From a virus: a DNA stretch of 33,391 nucleotides. This document shows, piece after piece, positions 16,547-22,907 of the stretch (its first letter is position 1; each line of letters opens with the position of its first letter). The notes below the pieces were generated by a model, which saw only the letters and a list, made by a program, of their open reading frames with translations, searched no databases and was not told the origin of the DNA. A program made the position numbers and the translations under genes. Where the stretch lies: positions 1-33,391 of IMG/VR virus record IMGVR_UViG_3300010354_000019. One strand, given 5' to 3'.

Positions 16547-17003
16547 AATGGTAAAACATCACGAGGGTGTCCGAACCCGCCCGTACCAATGTCCGGCGTT
16601 AATCTGGAGCGTCGGGGTCGGCCACGTTATAGACCCTTCACACGCTGCGGTGAAATATGAAGAACGGCGCACCTTACCGATACCCGAGGGCTGGGATCGC
16701 ACTCTCACTATGGGAGAGGTGGACGCTATCCTTGCTCAAGACCTTGGCCGGTTTGAGCGCGGCGTGGCCCGACTTTGCCCTTCTGCTGTTAATCATCAAG
16801 GCCGGTTTGACGCCCTCGTTTCCTTTTCTTTTAACGTGGGGCTAGGCAACCTCCAGCGCTCAACATTACGCATGAAACACAATCGCGGTGACTTTGAAGA
16901 AACCGCGCAAGAGTTCATGAAATGGTCAAAAGCCGGTGGTAAGGTATTGAAAGGACTTGTAAATCGTAGGCGAGATGAGCAAAGATTGTATTTGAGGGGT
17001 TGA
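16521..17003 (+). CDS. GH24 lysozyme (endolysin)
   Basis: A 160-aa muramidase of the P22/T4/lambdoid GH24 type. Start TTG 16521 is preferred because AGGGG lies at 16509-16513 and the N terminus MKVSPRCIEMVKHHEG matches the family start. Catalytic Glu15 (HHEG) is followed after 8 residues by Cys24 and after 5 more by Ser30, against the usual E-8aa-D/C-5aa-T pattern, so the Thr is replaced by Ser. Later conserved segments are FDALVSFSFNVGLGNLQRST and GLVNRRRDEQRLYL. It has no signal or SAR segment, so release depends on the holin. The 5' end lies inside the homing endonuclease gene. Confidence 0.88.
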   Translation: MKVSPRCIEMVKHHEGVRTRPYQCPALIWSVGVGHVIDPSHAAVKYEERRTLPIPEGWDRTLTMGEVDAILAQDLGRFERGVARLCPSAVNHQGRFDALVSFSFNVGLGNLQRSTLRMKHNRGDFEETAQEFMKWSKAGGKVLKGLVNRRRDEQRLYLRG

Positions 17004-17004
17004 T

Positions 17005-17241
17005 ATGCCAAAGAAAATCCCCGTTGTGCAGATGAACGAGGGTTCTTGGTATAGGGTGAAGGGCTATACCTATACCGAGTGCTGCGACTGTGCGCTGACG
17101 CACAAAGAAGAATACAGACTTGTTGACGGACACTTGGAATGGAGAGCCGAGTTAGCCCCAGAAGTTACCGCGAAACGCCGAGAAGAACTTGGCATCACGG
17201 TTAAAAGGAAGGCTAAACGTGACCGTAAAGAAGGCGACTGA
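17005..17241 (+). CDS. Small conserved phage protein
   Basis: A 78-aa protein with ECCDCALTHKEEYRL near residues 26-40 and a basic C terminus (KRKAKRDRKEGD). Two to three Cys and a His could bind metal. GAGGGG precedes ATG 17005. It overlaps the start of the metallophosphatase gene. Similar small proteins with a 'DCxLTH' core occur in other phages, but no function is known to me. Confidence 0.62.
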   Translation: MPKKIPVVQMNEGSWYRVKGYTYTECCDCALTHKEEYRLVDGHLEWRAELAPEVTAKRREELGITVKRKAKRDRKEGD

Positions 17242-18280
17242 CGAACAGATACTGCAAGCCTTACAAGACTCAAAAGGCGTTAGGTCGGTAGCAGCGCAAA
17301 AGCTCAGGATTAACATCAGAACCTTGCTGAATCGCATACAGGATATGCAAGGCAAGGGTATCAACGTCCCCGGCTCTACCTACCAGCACACCCCAAACGT
17401 GGTTAGGGACGAGTTTGAGTTCACCCCGCTGCCTGATGATGACGTTCCCATTGAGGAGCTAATCAAGCAACGTAAGCGCAAGTTTTTGCATAAGCGCGAA
17501 CACGAAGAAGCCTCCAAACTCATCCCCATACGCATCAAAATTGCAGGCCCAATCGGCCTACTACATTTTGGCGATCCGCACGTTGACGACGACGGCTGCG
17601 ACATTGAGGCCATAGAGCGCCATACCGCCCTTGTAAACGCCACAGAGGGGCTGTTTGCCTGCTCGGTGGGGGATACCACGAACAACTGGGTCGGACGTTT
17701 AGCAAGGCTTTACGGCGAGCAAGCGACATCTGCAACACAGGCATGGCGGTTGGCCGAGTGGTTTGTAAACCGCTGCCGTTGGCTCTACATGATTGCCGGA
17801 AACCATGACCTATGGTCAGGCTCTGGCGACCCTCTGCGGTGGATAGCGAAGCATCAGAACTCACTTTACAAGTCGTCCGAGGCTCGCATCGCGCTGCGGT
17901 TCCCCAACGGCGCAGAGGTTAGGGTTAACGCCCGCCACGACCATAGCGGCTCGTCCATCTGGAACCCCGCCCATGGCCCCATGAAAGCCGCCATTATGGG
18001 AACACGGGATCACCTTTATATCTCGGGCCACAAGCACCACAGCGCCTACAGCGTCCTTAAAGATGCAATATCTGGCATAACGATGCACACGGCTCGCGTG
18101 GCGTCGTACAAGATTTATGACCGATATGCCAAAGAGCGTGGATTTGCAGACAACACGCTTTCACCTTGTGCGCTGACGACTATCAATCCTGATTTGCCTA
18201 ATGACCATCCAGATCTCATAAAAATCTGGTGGCAGCCAGAGGAAGGCGCGGAATATCTGACATGGCTACGGAATCGGTAG
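17219..18280 (+). CDS. Metallophosphoesterase with N-terminal Fis-like HTH
   Basis: A 353-aa protein started at GTG 17219 because AAAGGAAGG lies just upstream; an in-frame start 30 nt earlier lacks one. Residues 5-45 (DEQILQALQDSKGVRSVAAQ, LRINIRTLLNRIQ) look like a Fis-type helix-turn-helix. Residues 110-330 carry all calcineurin-type metal motifs: GDPHVDDD (D119, H121), GDTTNNW (D152), GNHDLW (195-199), ARHDHSG (239-244) and GHKHHSA (270-276). This could be a phosphodiesterase or nuclease acting on DNA or nucleotides. It is the last large gene of the late strand before the leftward operon. Confidence 0.78.
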   Translation: MTVKKATDEQILQALQDSKGVRSVAAQKLRINIRTLLNRIQDMQGKGINVPGSTYQHTPNVVRDEFEFTPLPDDDVPIEELIKQRKRKFLHKREHEEASKLIPIRIKIAGPIGLLHFGDPHVDDDGCDIEAIERHTALVNATEGLFACSVGDTTNNWVGRLARLYGEQATSATQAWRLAEWFVNRCRWLYMIAGNHDLWSGSGDPLRWIAKHQNSLYKSSEARIALRFPNGAEVRVNARHDHSGSSIWNPAHGPMKAAIMGTRDHLYISGHKHHSAYSVLKDAISGITMHTARVASYKIYDRYAKERGFADNTLSPCALTTINPDLPNDHPDLIKIWWQPEEGAEYLTWLRNR

Positions 18281-18456
18281 AGTGGGCGCGGTTTGATCCG
18301 TGTCAGTTATGCGTGTTTTTCTGCCCCGCTAACGGACAAGGGTATTTTTGCTCGCATCCCGAGGTAAAGGATTACTTAAAAGGGGTCTGCAAGTGCAACG
18401 GTCGTTACTTCTTGCAAACCCGCTCGTTTAAGTGGCCGCCCGAGGGGGATGGCTGA
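18262..18456 (+). CDS. Cys-rich small protein
   Basis: A 64-aa protein starting at ATG 18262 inside the end of the metallophosphatase gene. It has Cys14, 17, 21, 30, 43 and 45 plus His32 (CQLC, CSH, CKC), suggesting one zinc site. Its last 7 bases overlap the 3' end of the tRNA-Gln on the opposite strand. An upstream in-frame start would overlap more and is not favoured. Function unknown. Confidence 0.58.
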   Translation: MATESVEWARFDPCQLCVFFCPANGQGYFCSHPEVKDYLKGVCKCNGRYFLQTRSFKWPPEGDG

Positions 18457-18523
18457 AGGGGCTGGGATTGAACCAACATTCACGGAGTCAAAGTCCGTTG
18501 TCCTACCGTTAGACGACCCTTCA
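18450..18523 (-). tRNA. tRNA-Gln (anticodon UUG) with encoded CCA
   Basis: Read leftward, the 74 nt fold as a full cloverleaf: acceptor TGAAGGG pairing with CCCTTCA, D stem GTCT/GGAC, anticodon stem ACGGA/TCCGT with loop CTTTGAC, T stem GTTGG/CCAGC with loop TTCAATC, discriminator G and encoded CCA. Anticodon TTG reads CAA glutamine codons. The first base U is typical of tRNA-Gln. It closes the leftward operon, overlapping the preceding stop by 3 bases. Confidence 0.93.
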
Positions 18524-18724
18524 GCGGTTTAGCAAATACTCAATCTCGTTACGCAGCGTCTTAATCTCTAACTCTAGCAGCGTGGCTTCTTCGTGTAGCC
18601 CCATGCGCCGTATCGCTACAAGCGCATTAGCAAGCCTGTCGCCCTGTTTCTGACCGTATCCCCATGGGATACGCTCCATCTCCTCCTTCCACGCCCCCGG
18701 CGGGCTTATATCGTCTTTCACCAT
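18521..18724 (-). CDS. Small hypothetical protein
   Basis: A 67-aa protein, MVKDDISPPGAWKEEMERIP at the N terminus and a charged helical C terminus (LLELEIKTLRNEIEYLLNR). It starts within the end of the preceding 37-aa gene (ATGGTGA overlap) and stops on the first three bases of the tRNA. No function recognised. Confidence 0.62.
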   Translation of the reverse strand: MVKDDISPPGAWKEEMERIPWGYGQKQGDRLANALVAIRRMGLHEEATLLELEIKTLRNEIEYLLNR

Positions 18725-18831
18725 ATATCGCGCCCTCCACGCGCCGAGCGCCAGTTAGGGGCTGGCACAGAGCGCCATTCACGGTCACGGTTAGCTTTGA
18801 GCTTGCGGAACAAATCTATGATCCATCTCAC
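18718..18831 (-). CDS. 37-aa micro-ORF, translationally coupled
   Basis: It starts at GTG 18831, overlapping the TGA of the upstream gene (GTGA), with GGAGG about 8 nt upstream. The product begins MRWIIDLFRKLKANRDREW and is strongly basic with a hydrophobic amphipathic start. The stop overlaps the next ATG. A longer in-frame start at 18945 would overlap the neighbour by more than 110 bp and is rejected. It fills what would otherwise be a gap in a tightly packed operon. Confidence 0.62.
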   Translation of the reverse strand: MRWIIDLFRKLKANRDREWRSVPAPNWRSARGGRDIW

Positions 18832-19379
18832 GGTAGTGCCTCCACGCTGTAGGAGACTGACGGGGATTTCCAATCCCTCGGAACATCCCCGCCAATCCAT
18901 GACGGGTCTACCCACAACAGCCTGTTGTTGGGGTACGCAATCCATTGCCCGCCGTCTAACGCGATAATGTGATGGTCTTTGCTCTGGTCGCTTACCTCTG
19001 CCCAGCCACCATTAGCCCAGAATACGGTGAAAAGGTACACGCCGGGACGCTTAACGCCGTCGCGTCCAATTCCTTGCACCCGATGGTTACGCAGGAACTG
19101 CACCTCTCGCGCCTCGCAAAACCGGCTGAAGGAATCCCACCAGCAGGCAATTTCAAGCCCTATAGGGTCACAGGGTTTGCTGCATAGGGCATGGATAGGG
19201 ATACGCGCCCATTGCGCCCCCTGCGCCGTCATAATTTGAAACATGGGGACGCGCATCGGTTCGGCGCGAAAGCCAAACACGGTACATTCGGTGAATTCGC
19301 CGTGACCTTTCTGCTGGTCGTACAGAAACTCGTTACGGACGTAGGCCGTGGTGTACGGCGTATCTACCCAGAAACTCAT
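18828..19379 (-). CDS. Hypothetical phage protein
   Basis: A 183-aa mixed alpha/beta protein, Trp and aromatic rich (FWVDTPYTTAYVRNEFLYDQ start; WWDSFSRFCEAREVQFLRNH; GVYLFTVFWANGGWAEVSDQ). ATG 19379 overlaps the upstream stop by 4 bp (ATGA). The C-terminal half has a beta layout with WIAYPNNRLLWVDPSWIGGD. No family recognised. Confidence 0.65.
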   Translation of the reverse strand: MSFWVDTPYTTAYVRNEFLYDQQKGHGEFTECTVFGFRAEPMRVPMFQIMTAQGAQWARIPIHALCSKPCDPIGLEIACWWDSFSRFCEAREVQFLRNHRVQGIGRDGVKRPGVYLFTVFWANGGWAEVSDQSKDHHIIALDGGQWIAYPNNRLLWVDPSWIGGDVPRDWKSPSVSYSVEALP

Positions 19380-19621
19380 AAATCATTTCGCCCCCTAATT
19401 AAAGCAACGCAATCTTCCGCAAACCAATTTTTTAACGTTGCTTCTTCACAAACCTTTGCACACGCCTCCCGCTCGGCTGCGGCAACGAGGGCGGCAAACG
19501 AATAAAGGGATTCTGAATTGTCAGCTTGGATTTGCTCTGTTACTGATTTGTCATCGTCAATGAAGTCAACGAGGTAAAACCCCTCGCTTTCTGCCATACG
19601 GAGTATTTCTTCACGAGTCAT
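19376..19621 (-). CDS. Small conserved phage protein (early operon)
   Basis: An 81-aa acidic protein with AAEREACAKVCEEA at about 48-61, a motif often found in small phage early proteins (E-R-E-A-C-A-K-V/L-C/A). It overlaps the upstream stop by 4 bp. It is conserved in appearance but of unknown function. Confidence 0.65.
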   Translation of the reverse strand: MTREEILRMAESEGFYLVDFIDDDKSVTEQIQADNSESLYSFAALVAAAEREACAKVCEEATLKNWFAEDCVALIRGRNDL

Positions 19622-19902
19622 ATCAATCCCTCTTTGCGTAGTTGTGCGATGGTTCGCACCATGCCCTCAAGGTGAGCAAGGCGCACATAATCTCGGTCAA
19701 GATCGGTACGGAAACGGCGGTCTATCGCGTCGTGGCAAGCAGAACACGCCCACGCACCGAGCAGATCGTCTGCCTTCATGCCCATGCCGCTAACCCCTGA
19801 TAGGCGTATGTGTGCCAACACAGTCGTTTCGCTGTTGTGATTGCAGATGTCCGGCAAACGCACCGTGCATCCACGCCCTTTTGCTTCATTCCGTAGGTTC
19901 AT
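19618..19902 (-). CDS. ybcO: YbcO-like DUF1364 putative nuclease
   Basis: A 94-aa protein closely resembling YbcO of the DLP12 prophage: LRNEAKGRGCTVRLPDICN, ETTVLAHIRLSGVSGMGMKA and ACSACHDAIDRR. Cys12, Cys20, His31, Cys53, Cys56 and His57 are likely zinc or active-site residues of an HNH-like fold. The family is linked to lambdoid recombination gene blocks, fitting the adjacent ninB. Start ATG 19902 is preferred over an upstream ATG at 19938 because it has GGAG about 7 nt ahead and matches the family start. It overlaps ninB by 17 bp. Confidence 0.82.
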   Translation of the reverse strand: MNLRNEAKGRGCTVRLPDICNHNSETTVLAHIRLSGVSGMGMKADDLLGAWACSACHDAIDRRFRTDLDRDYVRLAHLEGMVRTIAQLRKEGLI

Positions 19903-20302
19903 GCAGAGGCTCCGGTAGTGGGCCAATGCCCAGCTCAATGCACTTGTTTTCTATACCGTACAGATATTCTGTGAATTCTTCTTTGGTCATGCGCGATGTA
20001 CGTTTAAGTGGCCGCAAACGCTTTCTGCCAAACCCCTCTAGTGTCTCCCACCCCCAAATTTCGCCTAACAGCCATTCGTGAATATCCTCTCGCGTGAAAC
20101 CTCTTAAGCTCTCGCCCGCCGCCTCCATGATCATGGGATAGACCACCCCAAAGAGATACCGCGACTGCTGATTGGTTTTAGGCTTCTTCCACTCGGTTAC
20201 TTCAACCGACCACACGCGGCGAGGGTCTAACCCTTGCGTCATGCGCGTTACGGCAACCGCTATTTGCTCTGGCGTCGTGCCGTTAGGAAATATGCGCTTC
20301 AC
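19886..20302 (-). CDS. ninB: NinB recombination protein
   Basis: A 138-aa protein matching the lambda NinB (Orf) family in length and pattern: VEVTEWKKPKTNQQSRYLFG, then YPMIMEAAGESLRGFTREDI and WLLGEIWGWETL, ending near LYGIENKCIELGIGPLPEP. NinB binds single-stranded DNA and SSB and replaces RecFOR-like functions in phage recombination. Start GTG 20302 has AAGGAG about 8 nt upstream and overlaps the upstream gene; a longer frame from 20416 is not needed. Its neighbours ybcO and ERF reinforce a recombination module. Confidence 0.84.
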   Translation of the reverse strand: MKRIFPNGTTPEQIAVAVTRMTQGLDPRRVWSVEVTEWKKPKTNQQSRYLFGVVYPMIMEAAGESLRGFTREDIHEWLLGEIWGWETLEGFGRKRLRPLKRTSRMTKEEFTEYLYGIENKCIELGIGPLPEPLHEPTE

Positions 20303-20951
20303 GCATCCACTCCTTTCCGTACTCCACATCCGTCCAATCGGCAAACCACGGGCCGCCACGGGTGAAGTGAACAGCAATCGGGTTCGGACAATCGTGGCGC
20401 GTATACCACCCCTCAAGGTAGTTCCATGTAATTGGTAACTCCCCGATTACGTCATCGGTGAGCCAATTAAAGCGGTGTAGGTACATCCCCGTCTGCGTAT
20501 TGACCACCTCAGGCGTGAGAGCCTTGACTTGTTCATGCCCACAGTTGATAAACATGAAAGATGACCAGTTTTTCCGTGGATAGAGATGTTGCGTTTTGTT
20601 GTCCATCTTGACGGTTTCCGTCGGCCGGTAGTCGTGCTTTACAAGAAAGCACGCTTTTGCCCCGTCGGCGTAGTCCATCAGTCCCGCAATATCCCCCCGA
20701 AACAAAAAATCGCAGTCCATAAATACCGCCCAGCCGTTGTATCCGGCGAGATACGGCGTCAGGAACCGGGTAAACGAAAACTCGGTGGACGACAGCGGAT
20801 CAGTCTCTCGCCAGTAAAGTCCACGCTCCCGAAGTTCTGACTGCACGATGGGTTGTATGTCTACCTCCACGCTGGAGTGCTTGAGGATGCTTTTGCGGCA
20901 CACCTGATACGCAATGTCCTCGCGGCTGTCATAGCCGATAAATACCTTCAT
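20283..20951 (-). CDS. Glycosyltransferase (GT8-like, DxD)
   Basis: A 222-aa GT-A fold protein: MKVFIGYDSREDIAYQVCRK at the N terminus, GWAVFMDCDFLFRGDI with the metal-binding D79-C-D81 triad, WSSFMFINCGH, then NWLTDDVIGELPITWNYLEG and HFTRGGPWF at the end, as in GT8-related nucleotide-sugar transferases. It lies inside the early operon between a nuclease-like gene and ninB, overlapping both neighbours. Possible targets are phage DNA, host surface sugars or proteins. The enzyme class is confident, the substrate is unknown. Confidence 0.78.
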   Translation of the reverse strand: MKVFIGYDSREDIAYQVCRKSILKHSSVEVDIQPIVQSELRERGLYWRETDPLSSTEFSFTRFLTPYLAGYNGWAVFMDCDFLFRGDIAGLMDYADGAKACFLVKHDYRPTETVKMDNKTQHLYPRKNWSSFMFINCGHEQVKALTPEVVNTQTGMYLHRFNWLTDDVIGELPITWNYLEGWYTRHDCPNPIAVHFTRGGPWFADWTDVEYGKEWMREAHIS

Positions 20952-21424
20952 AACCGCTCCTCAAAGTCTATATACCGCCAGCCGAGGTATTCGGGCTTAA
21001 CGGCGTATACGTCATAATCGTAGCCACGCTCCTTGTCGGTGATGCGCCGCACCACCCAATCGGGAAACGTCGTTGCAACGTCTACCAGCGCCGCTACGGT
21101 CATGCTGGCGTTGACGATGTAATAGTAGTCAGGGCGAGGATCGGCAGCATCAAACGACTTCTTGGCGCAGATCGCGGCAGTCTCAAACGGCCACGCCTGA
21201 TACTGGAATTCATGCTTAATGTGCTTCACTTCTATGCGCTTGCCCGAGGCATAAATGTCGCCCTTGTCGGCAAACTCTGCCCGGTCGGCAAAGTCCTTGG
21301 CGATCCGACGTTTGGGCAGCGTCACCGTATGCCCGATGTTGAGGAGATAAGTCGCCACGACAATCTCTGCCGGGCGACTAGCCCTAAACCTCGCCTCAAA
21401 GTCAGAAGGGTGTATCAAGGTCAT
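20948..21424 (-). CDS. PD-(D/E)XK-like nuclease
   Basis: A 158-aa protein. The order of a helix with Glu20 (PAEIVVATYLLNIGHTVTLP), then KGDIYASGKRIEVKHIK with Asp56, Glu65 and Lys67, fits the restriction-endonuclease-like fold (E ... D ... ExK). A further helix and strand region follows (YYYIVNASMTVAALVDVATT). It overlaps the SSB-like gene by 23 bp and the glycosyltransferase by 4 bp. In an ERF cassette it may process DNA ends or junctions, but the exact family is not identified. Confidence 0.66.
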   Translation of the reverse strand: MTLIHPSDFEARFRASRPAEIVVATYLLNIGHTVTLPKRRIAKDFADRAEFADKGDIYASGKRIEVKHIKHEFQYQAWPFETAAICAKKSFDAADPRPDYYYIVNASMTVAALVDVATTFPDWVVRRITDKERGYDYDVYAVKPEYLGWRYIDFEERL

Positions 21425-21686
21425 CCCAATTCTTCTCGTTTATCTCGGGCTTTTTCGTGGCTTGGTGCTGTGGCTCGCCTTGCCGCGACAACTTGCCCTC
21501 GCCTTTCGGTTCAATCTTAATGCTCATGTACTTATCACCTGTCTTTTGCGAGGACTTGATCCAAGCCGACAGGTTGTAATCCACGTTATTAATCACCGCT
21601 GAACCACGGTAGTCAGGCCGCTTTTCATTCCCAGATTTGTCATTACGGAATAAAACGCCTTTCATGTTCGGGTCGTAATCAGGCAC
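21402..21686 (-). CDS. Single-stranded-DNA-binding-like protein (DUF736-like core, acidic tail)
   Basis: A 94-aa protein. MKGVLFRNDKSGNEKRPDYR and VDYNLSAWIKSSQKTGDKYM (about 37-56) resemble DUF736-type small OB-like proteins. A polar linker leads to NWDDLDTPF at the C terminus, an acidic tip like the D-D-x-I-P-F end of SSBs that recruits partners. Start GTG 21686 has AAGGAG about 8 nt upstream and overlaps the ERF stop. Its place directly after ERF supports an SSB role. Confidence 0.64.
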   Translation of the reverse strand: MPDYDPNMKGVLFRNDKSGNEKRPDYRGSAVINNVDYNLSAWIKSSQKTGDKYMSIKIEPKGEGKLSRQGEPQHQATKKPEINEKNWDDLDTPF

Positions 21687-22374
21687 GGTTCTGCTCCTTT
21701 GCTATTTGAATGTACTTCTTAATGGCTGACCGTTCCTTGGCTGTCATAGCGTCGGCTACGGCGATGTAAAGCTCATGGTCAGCGTTAATTTGTTCGTGAA
21801 CGCCTAGCACCGCCAAAGCGATGTCTTTTTCCTCGGCGTCTAAATCAAACGCTGCGCGAAACTGCTTAACAAACGAGTCACGTTTGGCGGGGTCTACGTC
21901 CTTACCCATGTCACCCCTAGGGTCATTGGTAAAACCCGCCTTAGGAGCCACCTCGTGCGTCTGAGCGTCAGCGTCATTGTCCCCCTCGGTCGGGATGCAG
22001 AACGTCTGGAACGCAGCGTACTTGTAAGCGGCTGACATGGCCTTGTTACTGGCCTTATCGCCTGAGTCCATTGCCTCGCCTACTGTCACGACCGTGTGCT
22101 TGCTCGCATCCTCGGCGGCTACAAAATCAAACTCTACGGTCAGCGTGACGTAAAACAGCGCGGTGCCTTGGCGGTTCTGGCGCTCAATAACCTGTCGGTC
22201 AGTCACGCGGGGCAGGATGCACAGGCCGTGCTTGGACAGCAGCGGCGACAACGCACCGTAAACCTGATCAATGCCACGGAAAGCGTAGCCCTGCGACTGG
22301 TTCTTGCTCTCCTTGCTAATGCCAATCTTGGATAGCTCGGCGGTAACCGCCGCAATCTTTTCATAAACCTTCAT
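21679..22374 (-). CDS. erf: ERF-family single-strand annealing recombinase
   Basis: A 231-aa protein with the ERF domain in the first 140 residues: MKVYEKIAAVTAELSKIGIS, GYAFRGIDQVYGALSPLLSK, RQGTALFYVTLTVEFDF, then VGEAMDSGDKASNKAMSAAYKYA leading to FCIPTEGDNDAD. The helical C terminus (KRDSFVKQFRAAFDLDAEEK) probably mediates interactions. ERF proteins anneal complementary strands and can circularise phage DNA. ATG 22374 follows GAAGGAGAGAGAAG. It leads a run of recombination genes. Confidence 0.85.
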   Translation of the reverse strand: MKVYEKIAAVTAELSKIGISKESKNQSQGYAFRGIDQVYGALSPLLSKHGLCILPRVTDRQVIERQNRQGTALFYVTLTVEFDFVAAEDASKHTVVTVGEAMDSGDKASNKAMSAAYKYAAFQTFCIPTEGDNDADAQTHEVAPKAGFTNDPRGDMGKDVDPAKRDSFVKQFRAAFDLDAEEKDIALAVLGVHEQINADHELYIAVADAMTAKERSAIKKYIQIAKEQNRA

Positions 22375-22492
22375 CTTCTCTCTCCTTCAGTTCTGCTAAT
22401 GCCTTGTTGCAGGCTTCTATGCGTTCTTGTTCTTCCAGTTCTTGCATCAGTTGGTCTTGGTGATGCCACCAAGTCATGTCGTCATCGTGCAT
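22361..22492 (-). CDS. 43-aa micro-ORF upstream of ERF
   Basis: ATG 22492 overlaps the end of the previous micro-ORF and its TGA overlaps the ERF start by 14 bp. The product starts MHDDDMTWWHHQDQLMQEL and continues as a charged coiled-coil-like helix (EEQERIEACNKALAELKERE). It is probably translated with ERF; an accessory or regulatory peptide role is a guess. Confidence 0.58.
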   Translation of the reverse strand: MHDDDMTWWHHQDQLMQELEEQERIEACNKALAELKEREDEGL

Positions 22493-22604
22493 GGCTGGCT
22501 CGCTCCTCTGCCGGGGTGCAGCCACCGTCGCCGCACGGGTCGTTGATCGCTGCTATGGCGTATAGCGCCACAATGAGAATGGCTTGGGGTAACCAGCGGC
22601 TCAC
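22482..22604 (-). CDS. 40-aa micro-ORF encoding a single-TM peptide
   Basis: GTG 22604 overlaps the preceding TGA (GTGA). The product begins SRWLPQAILIVALYAIAAIN, giving one hydrophobic segment (about 4-20), then a Cys/Gly/Asp-rich loop (DPCGDGGC) and a charged tail. It could be a small inner-membrane early peptide. Function unknown. Confidence 0.56.
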   Translation of the reverse strand: MSRWLPQAILIVALYAIAAINDPCGDGGCTPAEERASHAR

Positions 22605-22879
22605 AGGTCGTCTCCCCACGGGCCGTTCTGCTCAGCATCGCGTGTGGCAATTTCCTCAAGTTCAAAGATGGCATCTGCACCGAGGTCGCAAATGTCTAGC
22701 TTGATGTCGTGGTTAAGCGATGAGGCGGCCTTGTCGTTGTCAAGGAAGATGCCGATTAGGTCGGCAGCCTCAAGGATGATGCCGCCATCTAGGTCTTGGG
22801 TGTACTCCACGCGCACCTCAAACTTGTTGTTGAGGGCGTAGAAGGTGCCGAAGGCGTGAAAGAAATTGTTCTTAAGCAT
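22601..22879 (-). CDS. Small early protein
   Basis: A 92-aa acidic protein starting at ATG 22879 (MLKNNFFHAFGTFYALNNKF), chosen because ATAGGAGCAACAG lies directly upstream; the longer frame to 22933 would run into the neighbour. It contains VRVEYTQDLDGGIILEAADL and a C terminus ending NGPWGDDL. No family recognised. Confidence 0.63.
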   Translation of the reverse strand: MLKNNFFHAFGTFYALNNKFEVRVEYTQDLDGGIILEAADLIGIFLDNDKAASSLNHDIKLDICDLGADAIFELEEIATRDAEQNGPWGDDL

Positions 22880-22882
22880 TTC

Positions 22883-22894
22883 TGTTGCTCCTAT
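22883..22894 (-). repeat. Repeated 12-bp early leader ATAGGAGCAACA (copy 2)
   Basis: The same 12-mer occurs on the minus strand at 23197-23208 and 22883-22894, immediately before the starts of the first two early genes. It includes AGGAG, so it is a shared ribosome-binding leader, probably arising by duplication or conserved for strong early translation. Confidence 0.55.
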
Positions 22895-22907
22895 TGTGAG
22901 GGGCGGC

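Noticed and set aside
18450-18523. tRNA-Gln as an integration (att) site
   Set aside because: The tRNA is complete, no integrase or excisionase gene is recognisable, and no second copy of its 3' end was noticed.
18718-18945. 75-aa version of the micro-ORF beginning at 18945
   Set aside because: It would overlap the upstream 183-aa gene by over 110 bp, whereas GTG 18831 has a GGAGG site and a GTGA overlap.
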